From contig NZ_CP015164.1 of assembly GCF_001766235.1 (NCBI RefSeq), positions 434,001 to 498,000 on the forward strand: a stretch of DNA of 64,000 nt, written 5' to 3'. A program made the translations under genes and the position numbers. A model generated the notes under the pieces. It worked only from the letters and a program-made list of their open reading frames with translations, did no database searches and was not told the origin of the DNA. Shown here piece after piece: positions 1-8,397 of this stretch. Each line of letters starts with the position of its first letter. The stretch's first letter is position 1. This DNA is from Acetobacter ascendens (GTDB taxonomy: Bacteria; Pseudomonadota; Alphaproteobacteria; Acetobacterales; Acetobacteraceae).

Positions 1-170
1 AAACGCAGCTTAATAAGAAAAATATAGCGCGCCTTGAAACAGCACGACAGGCTTTGCTCAAACACTTTGACCGGGCTCCAACGATCCCGCAATTGGCAGC
101 GATGTGCGATCTCAGTCCTACGCGCTTCAAGGGTAATCCCCCCATTTTTAGTGGGGCATTGAATGAGAAT

Positions 171-1139
171 TCAGGCAGCTGTTTTTAGTTTCTGGGCGGG
201 GGTTAGCCCGCTGTTCCCCATGTTGGGTCTGTCATGGTTATATGTCCAGAGCCATTGTGTTGCGACCTCCTGCACGTCCTGAATGCTTTCAAACAAATAC
301 TGCTCCAGCCATTCCTGCCGGACAGTTCTGTTGTAGCGTTCAATATAGACGTTCTGCTGCGGATTACCCGGTTGCGTATAGATCAGGGTAATCCCCTGTT
401 TTTCGGCCCATGAAACCAACGTATGACTGACATATTCAGGGCCATTATCCATTCGGATGGCTTCTGGCCTGCCACGCCACTCCATAACCTGTTCCAGACA
501 GCGGACAACCCGACAGGCTGGCAGGGAAAAATCAACCTCGATCGCCAGTCCTTCACGATTGAAGTCATCCAGAATGTTCAGGAGACGAAAAGCACGTCCA
601 TCCATCAGCCTGTCCGCCATAAAATCCATGGACCAGACCCTGTTGGGAAGGGCCGGAACCGACAGCTTTTCAGGCTTTTCGCGAACCAGACGCCTGCGGG
701 GTTTAATCCGCAGGTTGAGTTCCAGTTCCCGATAGATCCGATAAACCCGCTTATGATTCCAGAGCTGTCCCTGCACATTGCGCAGATACAGGAAACACAG
801 ACCAAATCCCCATCTCCTGTGAGCCTGAGTCAGTCCCACCAGAAGAGCGGCAATCCTGTCGTTCTCCGCTGCCAGTCGCGGACGATAGCGAAAGCAGGCC
901 TCGGATATCCCAAAAATCCGACAGGCCAGCGCAATGCTGACCCCATGATGCGCCACAGCCTGTGCGGCCAGTTCCCGGCGCTGGGCTGGCCGCTTCATTT
1001 TTTTCCAAGGGCTTCCTTCAGGATATCCGTCTGCATGCTCAAATCCGCATACATGCGCTTCAGCCGACGGTTCTCCTCTTCCAGAGCCTTCATCTGACTG
1101 ATCATCGAAGCATCCATACCGCCATATTTCGCGCGCCAC
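171..1139 (-). CDS. IS3-family transposase OrfB (DDE integrase domain)
   Basis: This is the catalytic part of the IS3 transposase, with an rve integrase core. The DDE residues are visible in [10 protein letters not shown] (first Asp), [11 protein letters not shown] (second Asp) and [18 protein letters not shown] (Glu). The native protein is probably an OrfA-OrfB fusion made by -1 frameshifting near 1005, entering this frame at about [11 protein letters not shown], so the open frame upstream of that point overlaps OrfA and is probably not translated alone. The frame is undamaged, so the element may still be mobile. Confidence 0.87.
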   Translation of the reverse strand: MAREIWRYGCFDDQSDEGSGRGEPSAEAHVCGFEHADGYPEGSPWKKMKRPAQRRELAAQAVAHHGVSIALACRIFGISEACFRYRPRLAAENDRIAALLVGLTQAHRRWGFGLCFLYLRNVQGQLWNHKRVYRIYRELELNLRIKPRRRLVREKPEKLSVPALPNRVWSMDFMADRLMDGRAFRLLNILDDFNREGLAIEVDFSLPACRVVRCLEQVMEWRGRPEAIRMDNGPEYVSHTLVSWAEKQGITLIYTQPGNPQQNVYIERYNRTVRQEWLEQYLFESIQDVQEVATQWLWTYNHDRPNMGNSGLTPAQKLKTAA

Positions 1140-1258
1140 CGGTAAAACGTGGCGTTGCTAATCCCATGCTCCCGGCACAGGTCAGGAACCGGGACACCGC
1201 CCTCAGCCTGGCGGATCACACCCATGATCTGGGCGTCAGTAAAGCGATCACTCTTCAT
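995..1258 (-). CDS. IS3-family transposase OrfA
   Basis: This 87-residue protein is the DNA-binding part of an IS3-family transposase. It starts [10 protein letters not shown] and contains an HTH_8-type helix-turn-helix ([19 protein letters not shown]), followed by a leucine-rich coiled coil that would serve multimerisation. I chose the ATG at 1258 because an AGGAG ribosome binding site stands just upstream; a longer open frame to 1300 lacks this. It ends at an A-rich run (seven A residues on the coding strand) where a -1 ribosomal frameshift would join it to OrfB, the usual IS3 way of making the active transposase. Confidence 0.88.
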   Translation of the reverse strand: MKSDRFTDAQIMGVIRQAEGGVPVPDLCREHGISNATFYRWRAKYGGMDASMISQMKALEEENRRLKRMYADLSMQTDILKEALGKK

Positions 1259-1536
1259 CAGAATCTCCTCAATTCTTACGCTGAGAAAATTCTCATTCAA
1301 AAGTCACTCTTTTTATTGGGGGATTACCCAAGGAGCTGTTCCGTCAGCAATTTGGGTGTGCACCTTATGCTCTTTATCAGGCGCATCGCATGGAACAGGC
1401 ACGGCATTTGCTACGGCACAAAAACGTAACAGAAACGGCAATGGAAATTGGCTATAGCAATGTAAGCCACTTCAGTGCGGCTTTTCAGCGACAATTTGGA
1501 TGCGCGCCCAGCATGTGGCAGCGCCAGATATTGTAA

Positions 1537-1849
1537 AGGTTTTTTAAGTCTGTATTTTCCAAGTCGGACTCTCTAAAAGTATCCCGGCATAAAGGTGAGG
1601 ATCTGTGTGACGGAGGTGGGTTGTGGCTCCGTTGTTACTGGTGATACTAAAATGTAGTATCTCACAAGGCATGAAAGCCAAGCACCGCTGCACATTGAGG
1701 GATAAACTGTCCCGCGTTATCTCAAATACGTTGAATTGACAGGTTTATTATTCGTCTTTCAACGCCGCAGCCAGTAAATCGGAAACACCGGCTCCTTTTA
1801 CTTCGGTGGCTTGGCTATCTGGCAGCTCTGTTGCCAGAGCAAGCCGTCC
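1537..1849. other. Intergenic stretch with no clear gene
   Basis: I see no complete gene here. On the minus strand, 1756-1849 reads as a short open stretch ending ...VSDLLAAALKDE and a stop, directly downstream of the immunity pseudogene. It could be the 3' scrap of a lost gene, but it is too short to identify. The rest (1537-1755) shows no recognisable coding or RNA structure. Confidence 0.4.
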
Positions 1850-2028
1850 CTACATAATCGGGTCAATCTCTCTTCCCACCTGTACTTCGGGGTCTTTTTC
1901 AAAGGCGTGCAGAACGGCGGACCAGAACGCCCTCAGGCTAGGAAAACTGCCCCAGTTTGGTGGTTCTTCAGGCTCAACTGTTGGAATGATACCAAGAACA
2001 GCCTTGCTGACGTGCTCGACGCGGAAAT

Positions 2029-2319
2029 CTCACAGAAGGGTTGTACATCGGGTTAGATTATGAAAAAGTCTATTTTGTGTAAAAGAAATTTTCGTAAGCT
2101 ATAAGAAAACCCGATGCAGACAGAGTGTAGCGCAGGCGCGTATGAATTTCCAGCCTCCTATGGACGGCGTGTTGTAGCCCGTTTTGACGGGGGTCGCATG
2201 AGTTCGGATGGCGGTGTCATCCTGGTAAAGCAGGTCGATGATAGTCTGGGGTTCAGTCGCCGTTTTGCTGCATGTTTTCGCGATGAGCGGCATCCTGCCT
2301 TTGTGGAATACCGGGTTGA
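2029..2319 (+). mobile_element. Truncated IS1380-family end, 5' fragment
   Basis: This is the first 290 bp of an IS1380-type element: the end beginning CTCACAGAAGGGTTG, the transposase start codon region at 2114, and the first 69 or so codons. It parallels the complete element that begins exactly 300 bp later, but differs at many scattered positions (for example AATTTCCAGCC versus AGTTTCCAGCC), so it is a diverged relative and not a fresh duplication. The frame breaks off at CCGGGTTGA, where the flank CGCGGAAAT of the second element starts. Confidence 0.8.
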
Positions 2320-2328
2320 CGCGGAAAT

Positions 2329-3975
2329 CTCACAGAAGGGTTGTACATCGGGTTAGATTATGAAAAAGTCTGTTTTGTACAAAATAATTTTTCATAAGCA
2401 ATAAACGAACCCGATGCAGACAGAGTGTAGCGCAGGCGCGTATGAGTTTCCAGCCTCCTGTGGACGGCGTGTTGTGGCCCGTTTTGACGGGGGTCGCATG
2501 AGTTCGGATGGGGGCGTCATTCTGGTGAAGCAGGCTGATGACATTCTGGGTCTCAGCCGCCGCTTTGCTGCCTGTTTTCGCGATGAACGGCATCCCGGCT
2601 TTGTGGAATACCGGGTTGAAGACCTTGTCCGTCAGCGGATCATGGGCCTGGCACTGGGCTATGAAGACCTTAATGACCATGACGCTTTACGTCATGATCC
2701 TGTCATGGGTCTGGTATCGGGACGTCTGTCAGGAAGCCGGGCCAACTGTGCGGCACTGGCAGGAAAATCCACGCTGAACCGGTTGGAGCGCAGTGGGCAG
2801 CAGGCAGATCGTTACTGCCGCATCATTGCTGATCATGAGGCCCTGGCTACCCTGTTCGTGACGCTTTTCATGGACCAGCATGAGCGCGCACCCGCCCGGA
2901 TCGTTCTGGATGTGGATGCCACCGATGACCGTATCCATGGCCATCAGGAAGGCCGGGCCTTTCATGGATATTACGGCCATAACTGCTATCTGCCGTTATA
3001 CATCTTCTGCGGGGACCATCTCCTCAGCGCTACCCTGCGCACGGCAGACAGGGACCCGGGGAAGGAAGCACTGGCAGACATCCGCCGGATCGTGGAGCAG
3101 ATCAGGAGCCGCTGGCCCCGGGTGCGTATCCTGGTGCGTGGGGACAGCGGTTTCGCCCGGGACAGTCTGATGACATGGTGCGAAGACAACCACGTTGACT
3201 TCCTGTTCGGGCTTGCAGGCAACACCCGCCTGTATGACCGGATTGCCTCTTTGTCCGCTGAGGTTCGTGACGAAGCCGCCACGACAGGCAGAGCTGCGCG
3301 CGGTTTCGCCTCCTTTGACTGGATCACAAAGGACAGCTGGACGCGCCGCAGGCGGGTCGTGGCCAAGGCCGAATGGCGCCACGGCAACCGCTATCATCGC
3401 TTTATTGTCACCACGCTACCGCAGGGAATGTCCGACCCCCGCCATCTCTACGAACAGATTTACTGCGCACGCGGGGATATGGAAAACCGCATCAAGGAAT
3501 GCCAGATGGATCTGTTCTCAGACAGGACCTCGTCCCACACCATCCGGGCCAACCAGCTCCGGCTGTGGTTCTCGGCCGCAGCCTATGTCCTGCTGACCGC
3601 TCTGCAAAGACTGGCCCTTGGCCAGACCAGCCTGGAGACGGCGACCTGTGGCACCATACGCGCACGACTGCTCAAAATCGCGACACGTGTAACGCTCAGC
3701 GTCCGTCGGATTGTCCTGTCCATGCCGGACATGTTCCCCTGTCAGCATGAATTCGCCCTCGCTCATGCACGATTGCGAAGGCTCCGGCAGGCCATCTGAA
3801 GAAACAGACAGTGCACAGACCACATAGCTTCCACCAACACTGCCTTCTCAGGCCGTGACACCCTCACTGCGTTCAGAACCCGCCGCCAGAAGCAGAATAT
3901 CGTCAATATTCCAGATCGGGCTCCTGTGGGATGGCTGAATTCTACAAAATGACCCGAAATTGCCTCAAGTGTGAG
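2329..3975 (+). mobile_element. IS1380-family insertion sequence, complete
   Basis: A 1.65-kb element with one transposase gene. Its left end begins CTCACAGAAGG and its right end finishes CCTCAAGTGTGAG, so the terminal inverted repeat starts CTCACA. AAAT lies before the left ends (2025-2028 and 2325-2328) and after the right end (3976-3979), consistent with the 4-bp duplications of this family. The size and protein match the IS1380 type first described in Acetobacter. It lies inside the orphan immunity gene. Confidence 0.88.
2414..3799 (+). CDS. IS1380-family transposase
   Basis: A 461-residue DDE transposase of the IS1380 family (DDE_Tnp_1-like fold). Diagnostic blocks include DVDATDDRIHGHQEG (first catalytic Asp), ILVRGDSGFARDSLMTWCE (second Asp) and the C-terminal ARGDMENRIKECQMDLFSDR block (Glu), followed by the conserved NQLRLWFSAAAYVL. 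The frame is intact and of normal length, so the protein may be functional. The ATG at 2414 follows the left terminal repeat at the distance expected for this family. The 3' end is followed by about 170 non-coding bases to the right terminal repeat. Confidence 0.92.
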   Translation: MQTECSAGAYEFPASCGRRVVARFDGGRMSSDGGVILVKQADDILGLSRRFAACFRDERHPGFVEYRVEDLVRQRIMGLALGYEDLNDHDALRHDPVMGLVSGRLSGSRANCAALAGKSTLNRLERSGQQADRYCRIIADHEALATLFVTLFMDQHERAPARIVLDVDATDDRIHGHQEGRAFHGYYGHNCYLPLYIFCGDHLLSATLRTADRDPGKEALADIRRIVEQIRSRWPRVRILVRGDSGFARDSLMTWCEDNHVDFLFGLAGNTRLYDRIASLSAEVRDEAATTGRAARGFASFDWITKDSWTRRRRVVAKAEWRHGNRYHRFIVTTLPQGMSDPRHLYEQIYCARGDMENRIKECQMDLFSDRTSSHTIRANQLRLWFSAAAYVLLTALQRLALGQTSLETATCGTIRARLLKIATRVTLSVRRIVLSMPDMFPCQHEFALAHARLRRLRQAI

Positions 3976-4176
3976 AAATCCGCGTCGATTTCCGCATCAT
4001 TACAAGCCAATACAGTTCTTAATTCGTTGACTGTTTGTAGCGTGAACAGCAGACGATGCCTCTGAGGTGCATCTTCAATGGCCTCTGCCAATGTATCGCC
4101 AAAGAGATCCGCATCCTCGCCGAACGAACTGGCGCCCAGATTAGTGAGACGCGGAAACAGGTCAAGAGTGTCATAT

Positions 4177-4305
4177 TTAGTCAAGTTTAACAGTTTGGAC
4201 ATAGTAAATCATCCCGTTGTATTCTTTTTTGATAATTATAATTTGGATACGCCGTGCAGTCTTGCGCTGCCGATTGGCACTCTCAATTACGACACTTCCC
4301 CTTTG
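4177..4305 (-). pseudogene. 3' remnant of an RNase A-like toxin gene
   Basis: The last 42 or so codons (RGSVVIESANRQ ... IIIIKKEYNGMIYYVQTVKLD) match the C-terminus of the full toxin at 8369-9010 (GSGAIVIENTNR ... IIKKEHIGIIYYVQTVKLYQ). The matching reading frame runs straight into, and overlaps, the start of the immunity gene at 4202, as in the other copy. Upstream of about 4305 the similarity stops and the sequence becomes the 5' side of the cupin gene. This tail-plus-immunity layout is what displaced, orphan CdiA-CT/CdiI modules look like. Confidence 0.7.
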
Positions 4306-4404
4306 CCAGACACACGTTACTTGAAGACATGTCTGAACGTGTTTTATCGAAAGCAACTTATGGGCTGATAAGGGGTTCATACGTTTATAGGTTAGGGGAA
4401 AAGT

Positions 4405-4944
4405 ATGGTGCAGCGTATAATTGCCGGGCTGGTACTTGTTGGCCTTCTCCCTTTGAGTACACATATTGTGTGCGCTCAGGATATGGTCCAGAATGAGCTA
4501 GAAAAATCGCCTACTACCTATTACTGGCACAACTGGGCAGACCATAATGGCGTAAGCCATATGACAAAGTGCCCACTTCATCATTACACTCTCAAGACAA
4601 TGAACAAGCCAGCGGCTCCTCAGTGGTCAGACGTGCTTTCCAAAGGAGAGGTGCAAATTATTTCAACAGTGCAGCCCAATCATTGGAACGGTGCATGGCA
4701 TACCGATCCTAAGGTGCAGTGGATTATTCCACTGAAAGGCACATGGTTTGTTCAGGCAATGGATGGCACACGTGTTGAAATGGGACCGGGGGATATATCT
4801 TTAGGCGAAGATCAAAGAACACTTCCTGATGCGCAGGGGCATAAAGGACATTTGGGCGGCAATGTAATGCCTGGCCCGGTAACGCTGATGGTGATTCAGT
4901 TGGCAGAAGCGCCTACAGTGGATGAGGCATGTCGCTTCAAATAA
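4405..4944 (+). CDS. Secreted cupin-domain protein
   Basis: A 179-residue protein with an N-terminal signal peptide (hydrophobic IIAGLVLVGLLPLSTHIV, probable cleavage after VCA) and a single cupin barrel. The cupin signals are WHTDPKVQWIIPLKGTWFV, GPGDISLGEDQ and HKGHLGGN, giving several His residues that could bind a metal. It probably acts in the periplasm, but the substrate cannot be told from the sequence. It is an isolated intact gene between the broken toxin module and the broken integrase, with an A/G-rich stretch (AGGGGAAAAG) before the ATG. The promoter region overlaps the toxin remnant. Confidence 0.75.
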   Translation: MVQRIIAGLVLVGLLPLSTHIVCAQDMVQNELEKSPTTYYWHNWADHNGVSHMTKCPLHHYTLKTMNKPAAPQWSDVLSKGEVQIISTVQPNHWNGAWHTDPKVQWIIPLKGTWFVQAMDGTRVEMGPGDISLGEDQRTLPDAQGHKGHLGGNVMPGPVTLMVIQLAEAPTVDEACRFK

Positions 4945-5323
4945 AACATCAGGCTTGAGTAAGCAAAATCAGGCATAGGCGGACATGGCTTATGGGAGCG
5001 GCATTGCTTGCTGGCGGCTATTTTAAGTGGTGCGGATATTCCCGGCGCTGCTTCTGGTTTCGGTATGGTTGGTCTTGCCGCTGCGGGTATCAGCATCTTT
5101 CCGTTATGCTCCTAGCACCATCCAAAATCACTAAGGTGCAACATCACAAAGCAGCGGAATGGAAAAACATTTCAGAAATTATGAATGCTCTTCATCCATG
5201 CTGCAGGCACCAAAGGGATGACTGTGCATGGTTTGCGCTCACATTCCGAGACTGGGCTGGGGAGACAAAAGCTTGCTCGCGTGAGGCAGCTTATTTGTAA
5301 CGGGCCGTTCTGGGCTGCCTTGA

Positions 5324-6934
5324 TTATGCGGCCTGTCTGTGCGGTGTATTCAGGGGTTGCCAATTCCATGGCAATAGTTCGTGGAGCCGATTGATCTTGT
5401 GCTCGTTGATACGGGCCAGGACGTCGGCGAGGTAATCGTGCGGGTTGATGCCTGAGAGTTTTGCGCTTTCGATAAGCGTCATGGCATCAGCGATGTTGTC
5501 GCCCCCGGCGTCTGAACCGGCAAACAGATAGTTTTTCCGCCCGACGCATACCGGTCGTATGGCCCGCTCGGCAGGATTGTTGTCGATGGCAACACGACCA
5601 TCTTCGAGGAAGAGGGTAAAGGCTGCCCACCGGTTGAGCGCATAACGGATTGCTTTTGCCAGTTCCCCCTTGCCTGGGATACGGGCGAGCTGTGTTTCGC
5701 ACCATGCGTGGAATGCTGTGACACGAGGGCGGCTTTTTTCCTGTCGGACAGCCAGACGATACGGAGCAGGAGACCCGGTGAGCTGCCGCTCGATATCGTA
5801 GAGTTCCCCGATCTGCTCGAGTGCTTCCCTTGCGATTGTCGAATCACTGCCCTTCCAGACATCATGGAAGGCCCTGCGGAGATGAGCCCAGCAGGCCGCT
5901 TCGCGCACATGCACGGTTCCCGTTGCATCGGGTTTATACAGATCCCTGAACCCCGCGTAGGCGTCAGCCTGCAGAATGCCCCGGAACTGTGCCAGATGGG
6001 TCTGGGGATTGATCCCCTTGCGATCGGGAGAGAACCAGTAGGCCACGGCGGGCGGATCACTCCCTCCCCATGGGCGGGGATCGCGCAGATAGGTCCAGAT
6101 CCGCCCTTCCTTCACGCCCCGGGGTTTGCCAGCCTGACGCAGACGGGGGTCAAGAACCTGGATGGGTGTGTCATCAGCATGTAGCAGGTCTGCCTTTACG
6201 ACATCCTGACGGATCAGATCTGTCAGAGGACGCAGAACGGCAACGGCCTGACCACACCAGTCGATCAGGGTTGAACGGGGAATGTCCACACCCTGACGGG
6301 AAAAGATCTCATTCTGACGATAAAGCGGAATGTGATCATCGAATTTTGAGACCAGGATATGGGCCAGCAGCCCGGGGCCAGCCATGCCCCGTGGGACAGG
6401 GCGCGACGGTGCTTCAGGCTGTACCATTGTTTCGCAATGACGGCAGGATTTCTTCAGCCGTGCCGTTTCGACAACTTTCAGTTTTGCCGCAATAAAGTCC
6501 AGTATTTCGGTGACATCTTCGCCAACGAGGCGTAGGGGACCGCCACAGGCGGGACAGGCCTCGCCCGGGTCGAGAACAATACGCTCCCGTGGTGTCGTGT
6601 CGGAAACCTTTGGTTTGCCGCGCCATCTGGGGGAAGAGACCACACCATCGCTGTCATCGTGCTCCCTGATGTCAGGAGAAGGATCGGCTGCCGCGATGGC
6701 GATTTTCACATCTTCAAGAAGCAGTTCGAGCTGTTCAATCTCACGGTCTATCTTTTCTGAACTGGCCCCGAATTTCTGTTTCTGAAGACGCGCGATCCGG
6801 ATTTTGAGAGACTGGACAAGAGCTTCATACGCACGGGCTGAAGCGGAAAGCCGAGCCACTTCAGTCTGCAGGGAAACAATCATGTCCCTCAGGATATCTG
6901 GATCATCAGGCAGGACCGCGGGCGCATGCGTCAT
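5324..6934 (-). CDS. tnpC: IS66 transposase TnpC
   Basis: A 536-residue IS66-type DDE transposase. It has an N-terminal coiled coil (LQTEVARLSASARAYEALVQ), the QKFGASSEKID box, a zinc-finger-like CPACGGPLRLVGE segment with a further CRHCE pair, and the catalytic core with LLHADDTPIQVLDP, LQADAYAGF and AIDNNPAERAIRPVCVGRKN. The C-terminal INPHDYLADVLARI is the usual IS66 C-terminal domain. Length is normal for the family. It is the last gene of the element, about 60 bp downstream of tnpB. Confidence 0.95.
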   Translation of the reverse strand: MTHAPAVLPDDPDILRDMIVSLQTEVARLSASARAYEALVQSLKIRIARLQKQKFGASSEKIDREIEQLELLLEDVKIAIAAADPSPDIREHDDSDGVVSSPRWRGKPKVSDTTPRERIVLDPGEACPACGGPLRLVGEDVTEILDFIAAKLKVVETARLKKSCRHCETMVQPEAPSRPVPRGMAGPGLLAHILVSKFDDHIPLYRQNEIFSRQGVDIPRSTLIDWCGQAVAVLRPLTDLIRQDVVKADLLHADDTPIQVLDPRLRQAGKPRGVKEGRIWTYLRDPRPWGGSDPPAVAYWFSPDRKGINPQTHLAQFRGILQADAYAGFRDLYKPDATGTVHVREAACWAHLRRAFHDVWKGSDSTIAREALEQIGELYDIERQLTGSPAPYRLAVRQEKSRPRVTAFHAWCETQLARIPGKGELAKAIRYALNRWAAFTLFLEDGRVAIDNNPAERAIRPVCVGRKNYLFAGSDAGGDNIADAMTLIESAKLSGINPHDYLADVLARINEHKINRLHELLPWNWQPLNTPHRQAA

Positions 6935-6997
6935 TATGAAAAAATAGCAGAAAACCCAATAAAAGACAAAAGGTTCTGCACGATCACGCCATAAAAA

Positions 6998-7345
6998 TCA
7001 GGCCACGCGAGACGGTGGCGCAGACCAGGAAGGTCGTCTCCACTCCATGCCTTCCCACAGCATGGCCATCTGTGCGGCTGTCAGGCGTGCAACGCCCTCT
7101 GCCGGCGAGGGCCATGGAAAACGTCCCTTCTCAAGCACCTTGTAATAAAGACAGAACCCCTGACCGTCCCACATCAGAAGCTTGATCCTGTCCCCACGGC
7201 GACCACGAAAGGCAAAGAGCGCTCCCGATGTCGGGTTCTGACGCAGCACGTCCTGTGCCAGTGCAGCCAGACCCGATATCCCCTTGCGCATATCCGTAAC
7301 CCCGCAGGCCAGATAGACGCGCACACCGTTGCCCACGCCAATCAT
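6998..7345 (-). CDS. tnpB: IS66 accessory protein TnpB
   Basis: A 115-residue protein of the IS66 Orf2 (TnpB) family, recognised by VYLACGVTDMRKGISGLAALAQ, the FAFRGRRGDRIKLLMWDGQGFCLYYKVLEKGRF block and the C-terminal WEGMEWRRP. Its biochemical role is not settled, but it is needed for IS66 transposition. Its start overlaps the end of tnpA by four bases, pointing to coupled translation. Confidence 0.94.
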   Translation of the reverse strand: MIGVGNGVRVYLACGVTDMRKGISGLAALAQDVLRQNPTSGALFAFRGRRGDRIKLLMWDGQGFCLYYKVLEKGRFPWPSPAEGVARLTAAQMAMLWEGMEWRRPSWSAPPSRVA

Positions 7346-7701
7346 GCTGTCTCGGCAATCCGGATGATCTTCGCCAGAAACTCTTCTGCAGGATGTCCCG
7401 TCACCTTGATACTGCGGCCATTACGCAGCATAATGGCCAGCCCTTCATTATCATCGCCAGAGACCAGAGCAGGTGTCTTCACTGCAGCGACAGGAACAAA
7501 CGTCACAGACTGATCCGGGGAAGACAGTCTGTGGCGGAAAGACGTCCGCCATTGGTAAAGATGTTGACGGGTCAGGTCATGCCGACGGGCCACATCCGAT
7601 ACACTTGCCCCGTCCACACCAACTTCAGCCAGTATCGCAAGCTTGCGTTCATCCGACCAGCGGCGACGGCGTTCAACGCCAATCAGGATTTCTTGAGCCA
7701 T
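7342..7701 (-). CDS. tnpA: IS66 protein TnpA (HTH)
   Basis: A 119-residue protein of the IS66 TnpA type. Its N-terminal half is a helix-turn-helix of the HTH_Tnp_1/HTH_21 kind (RRRWSDERKLAILAEV ... DVARRHDLTRQHLYQWR), expected to bind the element ends. The C-terminal half is the variable, beta-rich tail. It is the first gene after the right terminal repeat and overlaps tnpB by four bases. Confidence 0.92.
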   Translation of the reverse strand: MAQEILIGVERRRRWSDERKLAILAEVGVDGASVSDVARRHDLTRQHLYQWRTSFRHRLSSPDQSVTFVPVAAVKTPALVSGDDNEGLAIMLRNGRSIKVTGHPAEEFLAKIIRIAETA

Positions 7702-8013
7702 AGCTACCTCCCAAACAACGTCAATAACGACGTCGTTAACGACGGTAACTTACCACTCACAATCCTCACTCATAAGGCGGTCTCAAGCGGCCGCTTACGC
7801 TTATTTCCAGAGTGACCTTCTGGATTTTCGGCAGGACAAGGCTGGCGATTGGCTGGTGAAGGTGCGCGCCCTCCGGTGAGGGCAGTCATCAGCTTTTTGC
7901 TTGTAGGTAGCTTTGTACTAAGGGGTGATTTGCTTTAGCGGAAAGCCTGCGTCTGGAACGCCAACACATGAAAATAGACATCCCTGTATTCGGTGTTGGC
8001 GAGCAAGCCGTCT

Positions 8014-8397
8014 CTACATAATCGGGTCAATCTCTCTTCCCGCCTGCACTTTGGGGTCTTTTTCAAAAGTATGCAGAACGGCTGACCAGAATGCCCGTAG
8101 GATGGGAAAGCTGCCCCAGTTTGGTGGCTCTTCAACATCCGCCATGGGACTTATGCTGATCAAAATCAAAGTTGTATGGTCGATTTCCGCATCATTACAA
8201 GCCAATAAGGTCTTTAATTCGTTGATTGTTTATAACTTGAACGGCAAGCGACGTCCCTGCGGCGCATCTTCAATAACCTCTGCCAATGTATCGCCAAAGA
8301 GATCAGCCTCCTCGCCGAATGAACTGGCACCAAGATTTTTTAAACGCGGGAACATGTCAAGAATATCATCATTGGTACAGTTTAACTGTCTGGACAT
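8014..8397 (-). pseudogene. Immunity gene for the RNase A-like toxin, broken by a nonsense codon
   Basis: The frame from ATG at 8397 to the TAG at 8014-8016 would encode 127 residues, starting MSRQLNCTNDDILDMFPRLK and ending GREIDPIM, but codon 56 is TAA. In the second copy the matching position is CAA (Gln), so a single C-to-T change explains the stop. The gene starts inside the toxin gene (29-nt overlap with its 3' end), the typical toxin-immunity arrangement. I infer an immunity role from position and from its duplication as an orphan; I do not recognise the family. The truncated 55-residue product is unlikely to protect. Confidence 0.72.

Larger units (their letters stand above)
132..1328 (-). 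mobile_element. IS3-family insertion sequence (IS407-like group)
   Basis: A 1.2-kb element carries overlapping orfA and orfB transposase genes on the minus strand. Its ends are imperfect inverted repeats starting GGTAATCCCC on each side. CAAG occurs at 128-131 and again at 1329-1332, which fits a 4-bp target duplication, the size expected of the IS407 group of the IS3 family. The exact boundary is ambiguous by one base because the flank adds a matching G/C pair. The interrupted AraC gene is restored by removing the element. Confidence 0.88.
1..1536 (+). pseudogene. AraC-family transcriptional regulator, interrupted by IS3 element; start lies off the window
   Basis: Two separated pieces in one reading frame rebuild the C-terminal double helix-turn-helix domain of an AraC/XylS regulator. 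The first piece (3-131) ends in the first helix-turn-helix, with AAMCDLSPTRFK. The second (about 1329-1536) continues with ELFRQQFG and holds the second helix-turn-helix, with TAMEIGYSNVSHFSAAF, and a stop at 1534-1536. The join is exact if the IS3-type element at 132-1328 and one copy of the CAAG duplication are removed. The insertion falls within the DNA-binding domain, so the regulator is very probably dead. AraC proteins of this kind often control iron-uptake or carbon-source genes, but the target is not visible here because the gene's 5' side is outside the window. Confidence 0.85.
1850..4202 (-). pseudogene. Orphan toxin-immunity gene, interrupted by IS1380
   Basis: Joining 4202-3976 to 2024-1850 (removing IS1380 and one AAAT duplication) gives one open frame of 133 residues, starting MSKLLNLTKYDTLDLFPRL and ending VGREIDPIM. 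It is clearly related to the broken gene at 8014-8397 along its whole length (shared NLGASSFGE, ADLFGDTLAE, EEPPNWGSF, LRAFWSAVLH and GREIDPIM). Its start overlaps the 3' end of a toxin remnant, exactly as in the second copy. I infer that it is the immunity gene of an RNase A-like toxin, kept as an orphan after most of the toxin was lost. In its present state the protein would stop 11 residues after the insertion, at about 86 residues. Confidence 0.72.
5297..7798 (-). mobile_element. IS66-family insertion sequence
   Basis: A 2.5-kb element with the three-gene set tnpA-tnpB-tnpC on the minus strand. Its ends start GTAACGGGCCGTT and GTAAGCGGCCGCTT (the usual IS66 start is GTAAGC). GCTTATTT occurs directly at 5289-5296 and 7799-7806, an exact 8-bp duplication as this family makes. 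Removing it restores the integrase frame ...EAAYFQSDLL. All three genes are open, so the element looks intact. Confidence 0.95.
5116..7879 (+). pseudogene. P4-type tyrosine integrase, decayed and split by IS66
   Basis: Short blocks typical of P4-like phage/island integrases survive. KVQHHKAAEWKNISEIMNAL (5131-5190) resembles the end of the core-binding region. VHGLRS and then, one frame over, TFRDWAGET (5220-5270) form the catalytic box normally written HGFRSTFRDWA.E. REAAYF-QSDLLDFR continues across the IS66 insertion (7805 onward) and matches the usual C-terminal EAAYRRSDLLEKR; the frame stops at 7877-7879. At least one large internal deletion and one frameshift are needed to explain it, so it was dead before or after IS66 arrived. 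P4 integrases usually target tRNA genes; a tRNA-Tyr bounds this region at 12288. Confidence 0.72.

Noticed and set aside
423..1097. A 224-codon plus-strand frame over the IS3 transposase
   Set aside because: It is the antisense shadow of orfB, whose DDE motifs are clear on the minus strand.
3500..3830. Minus-strand frame inside the IS1380 transposase end
   Set aside because: The plus-strand transposase is intact with all catalytic blocks.
4945..5115. Gly/Ala-rich open stretch after the cupin gene (SGADIPGAASGFGMVGLAAA)
   Set aside because: It could be the scrap of a membrane protein, but it has no start, no family pattern and a stop at 5113; not enough to call a gene.
7880..8013. Possible attachment site or small RNA between the integrase remnant and the immunity pseudogene
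   Set aside because: No repeat of the tRNA-Tyr 3' end and no stable hairpin with a T run was seen.
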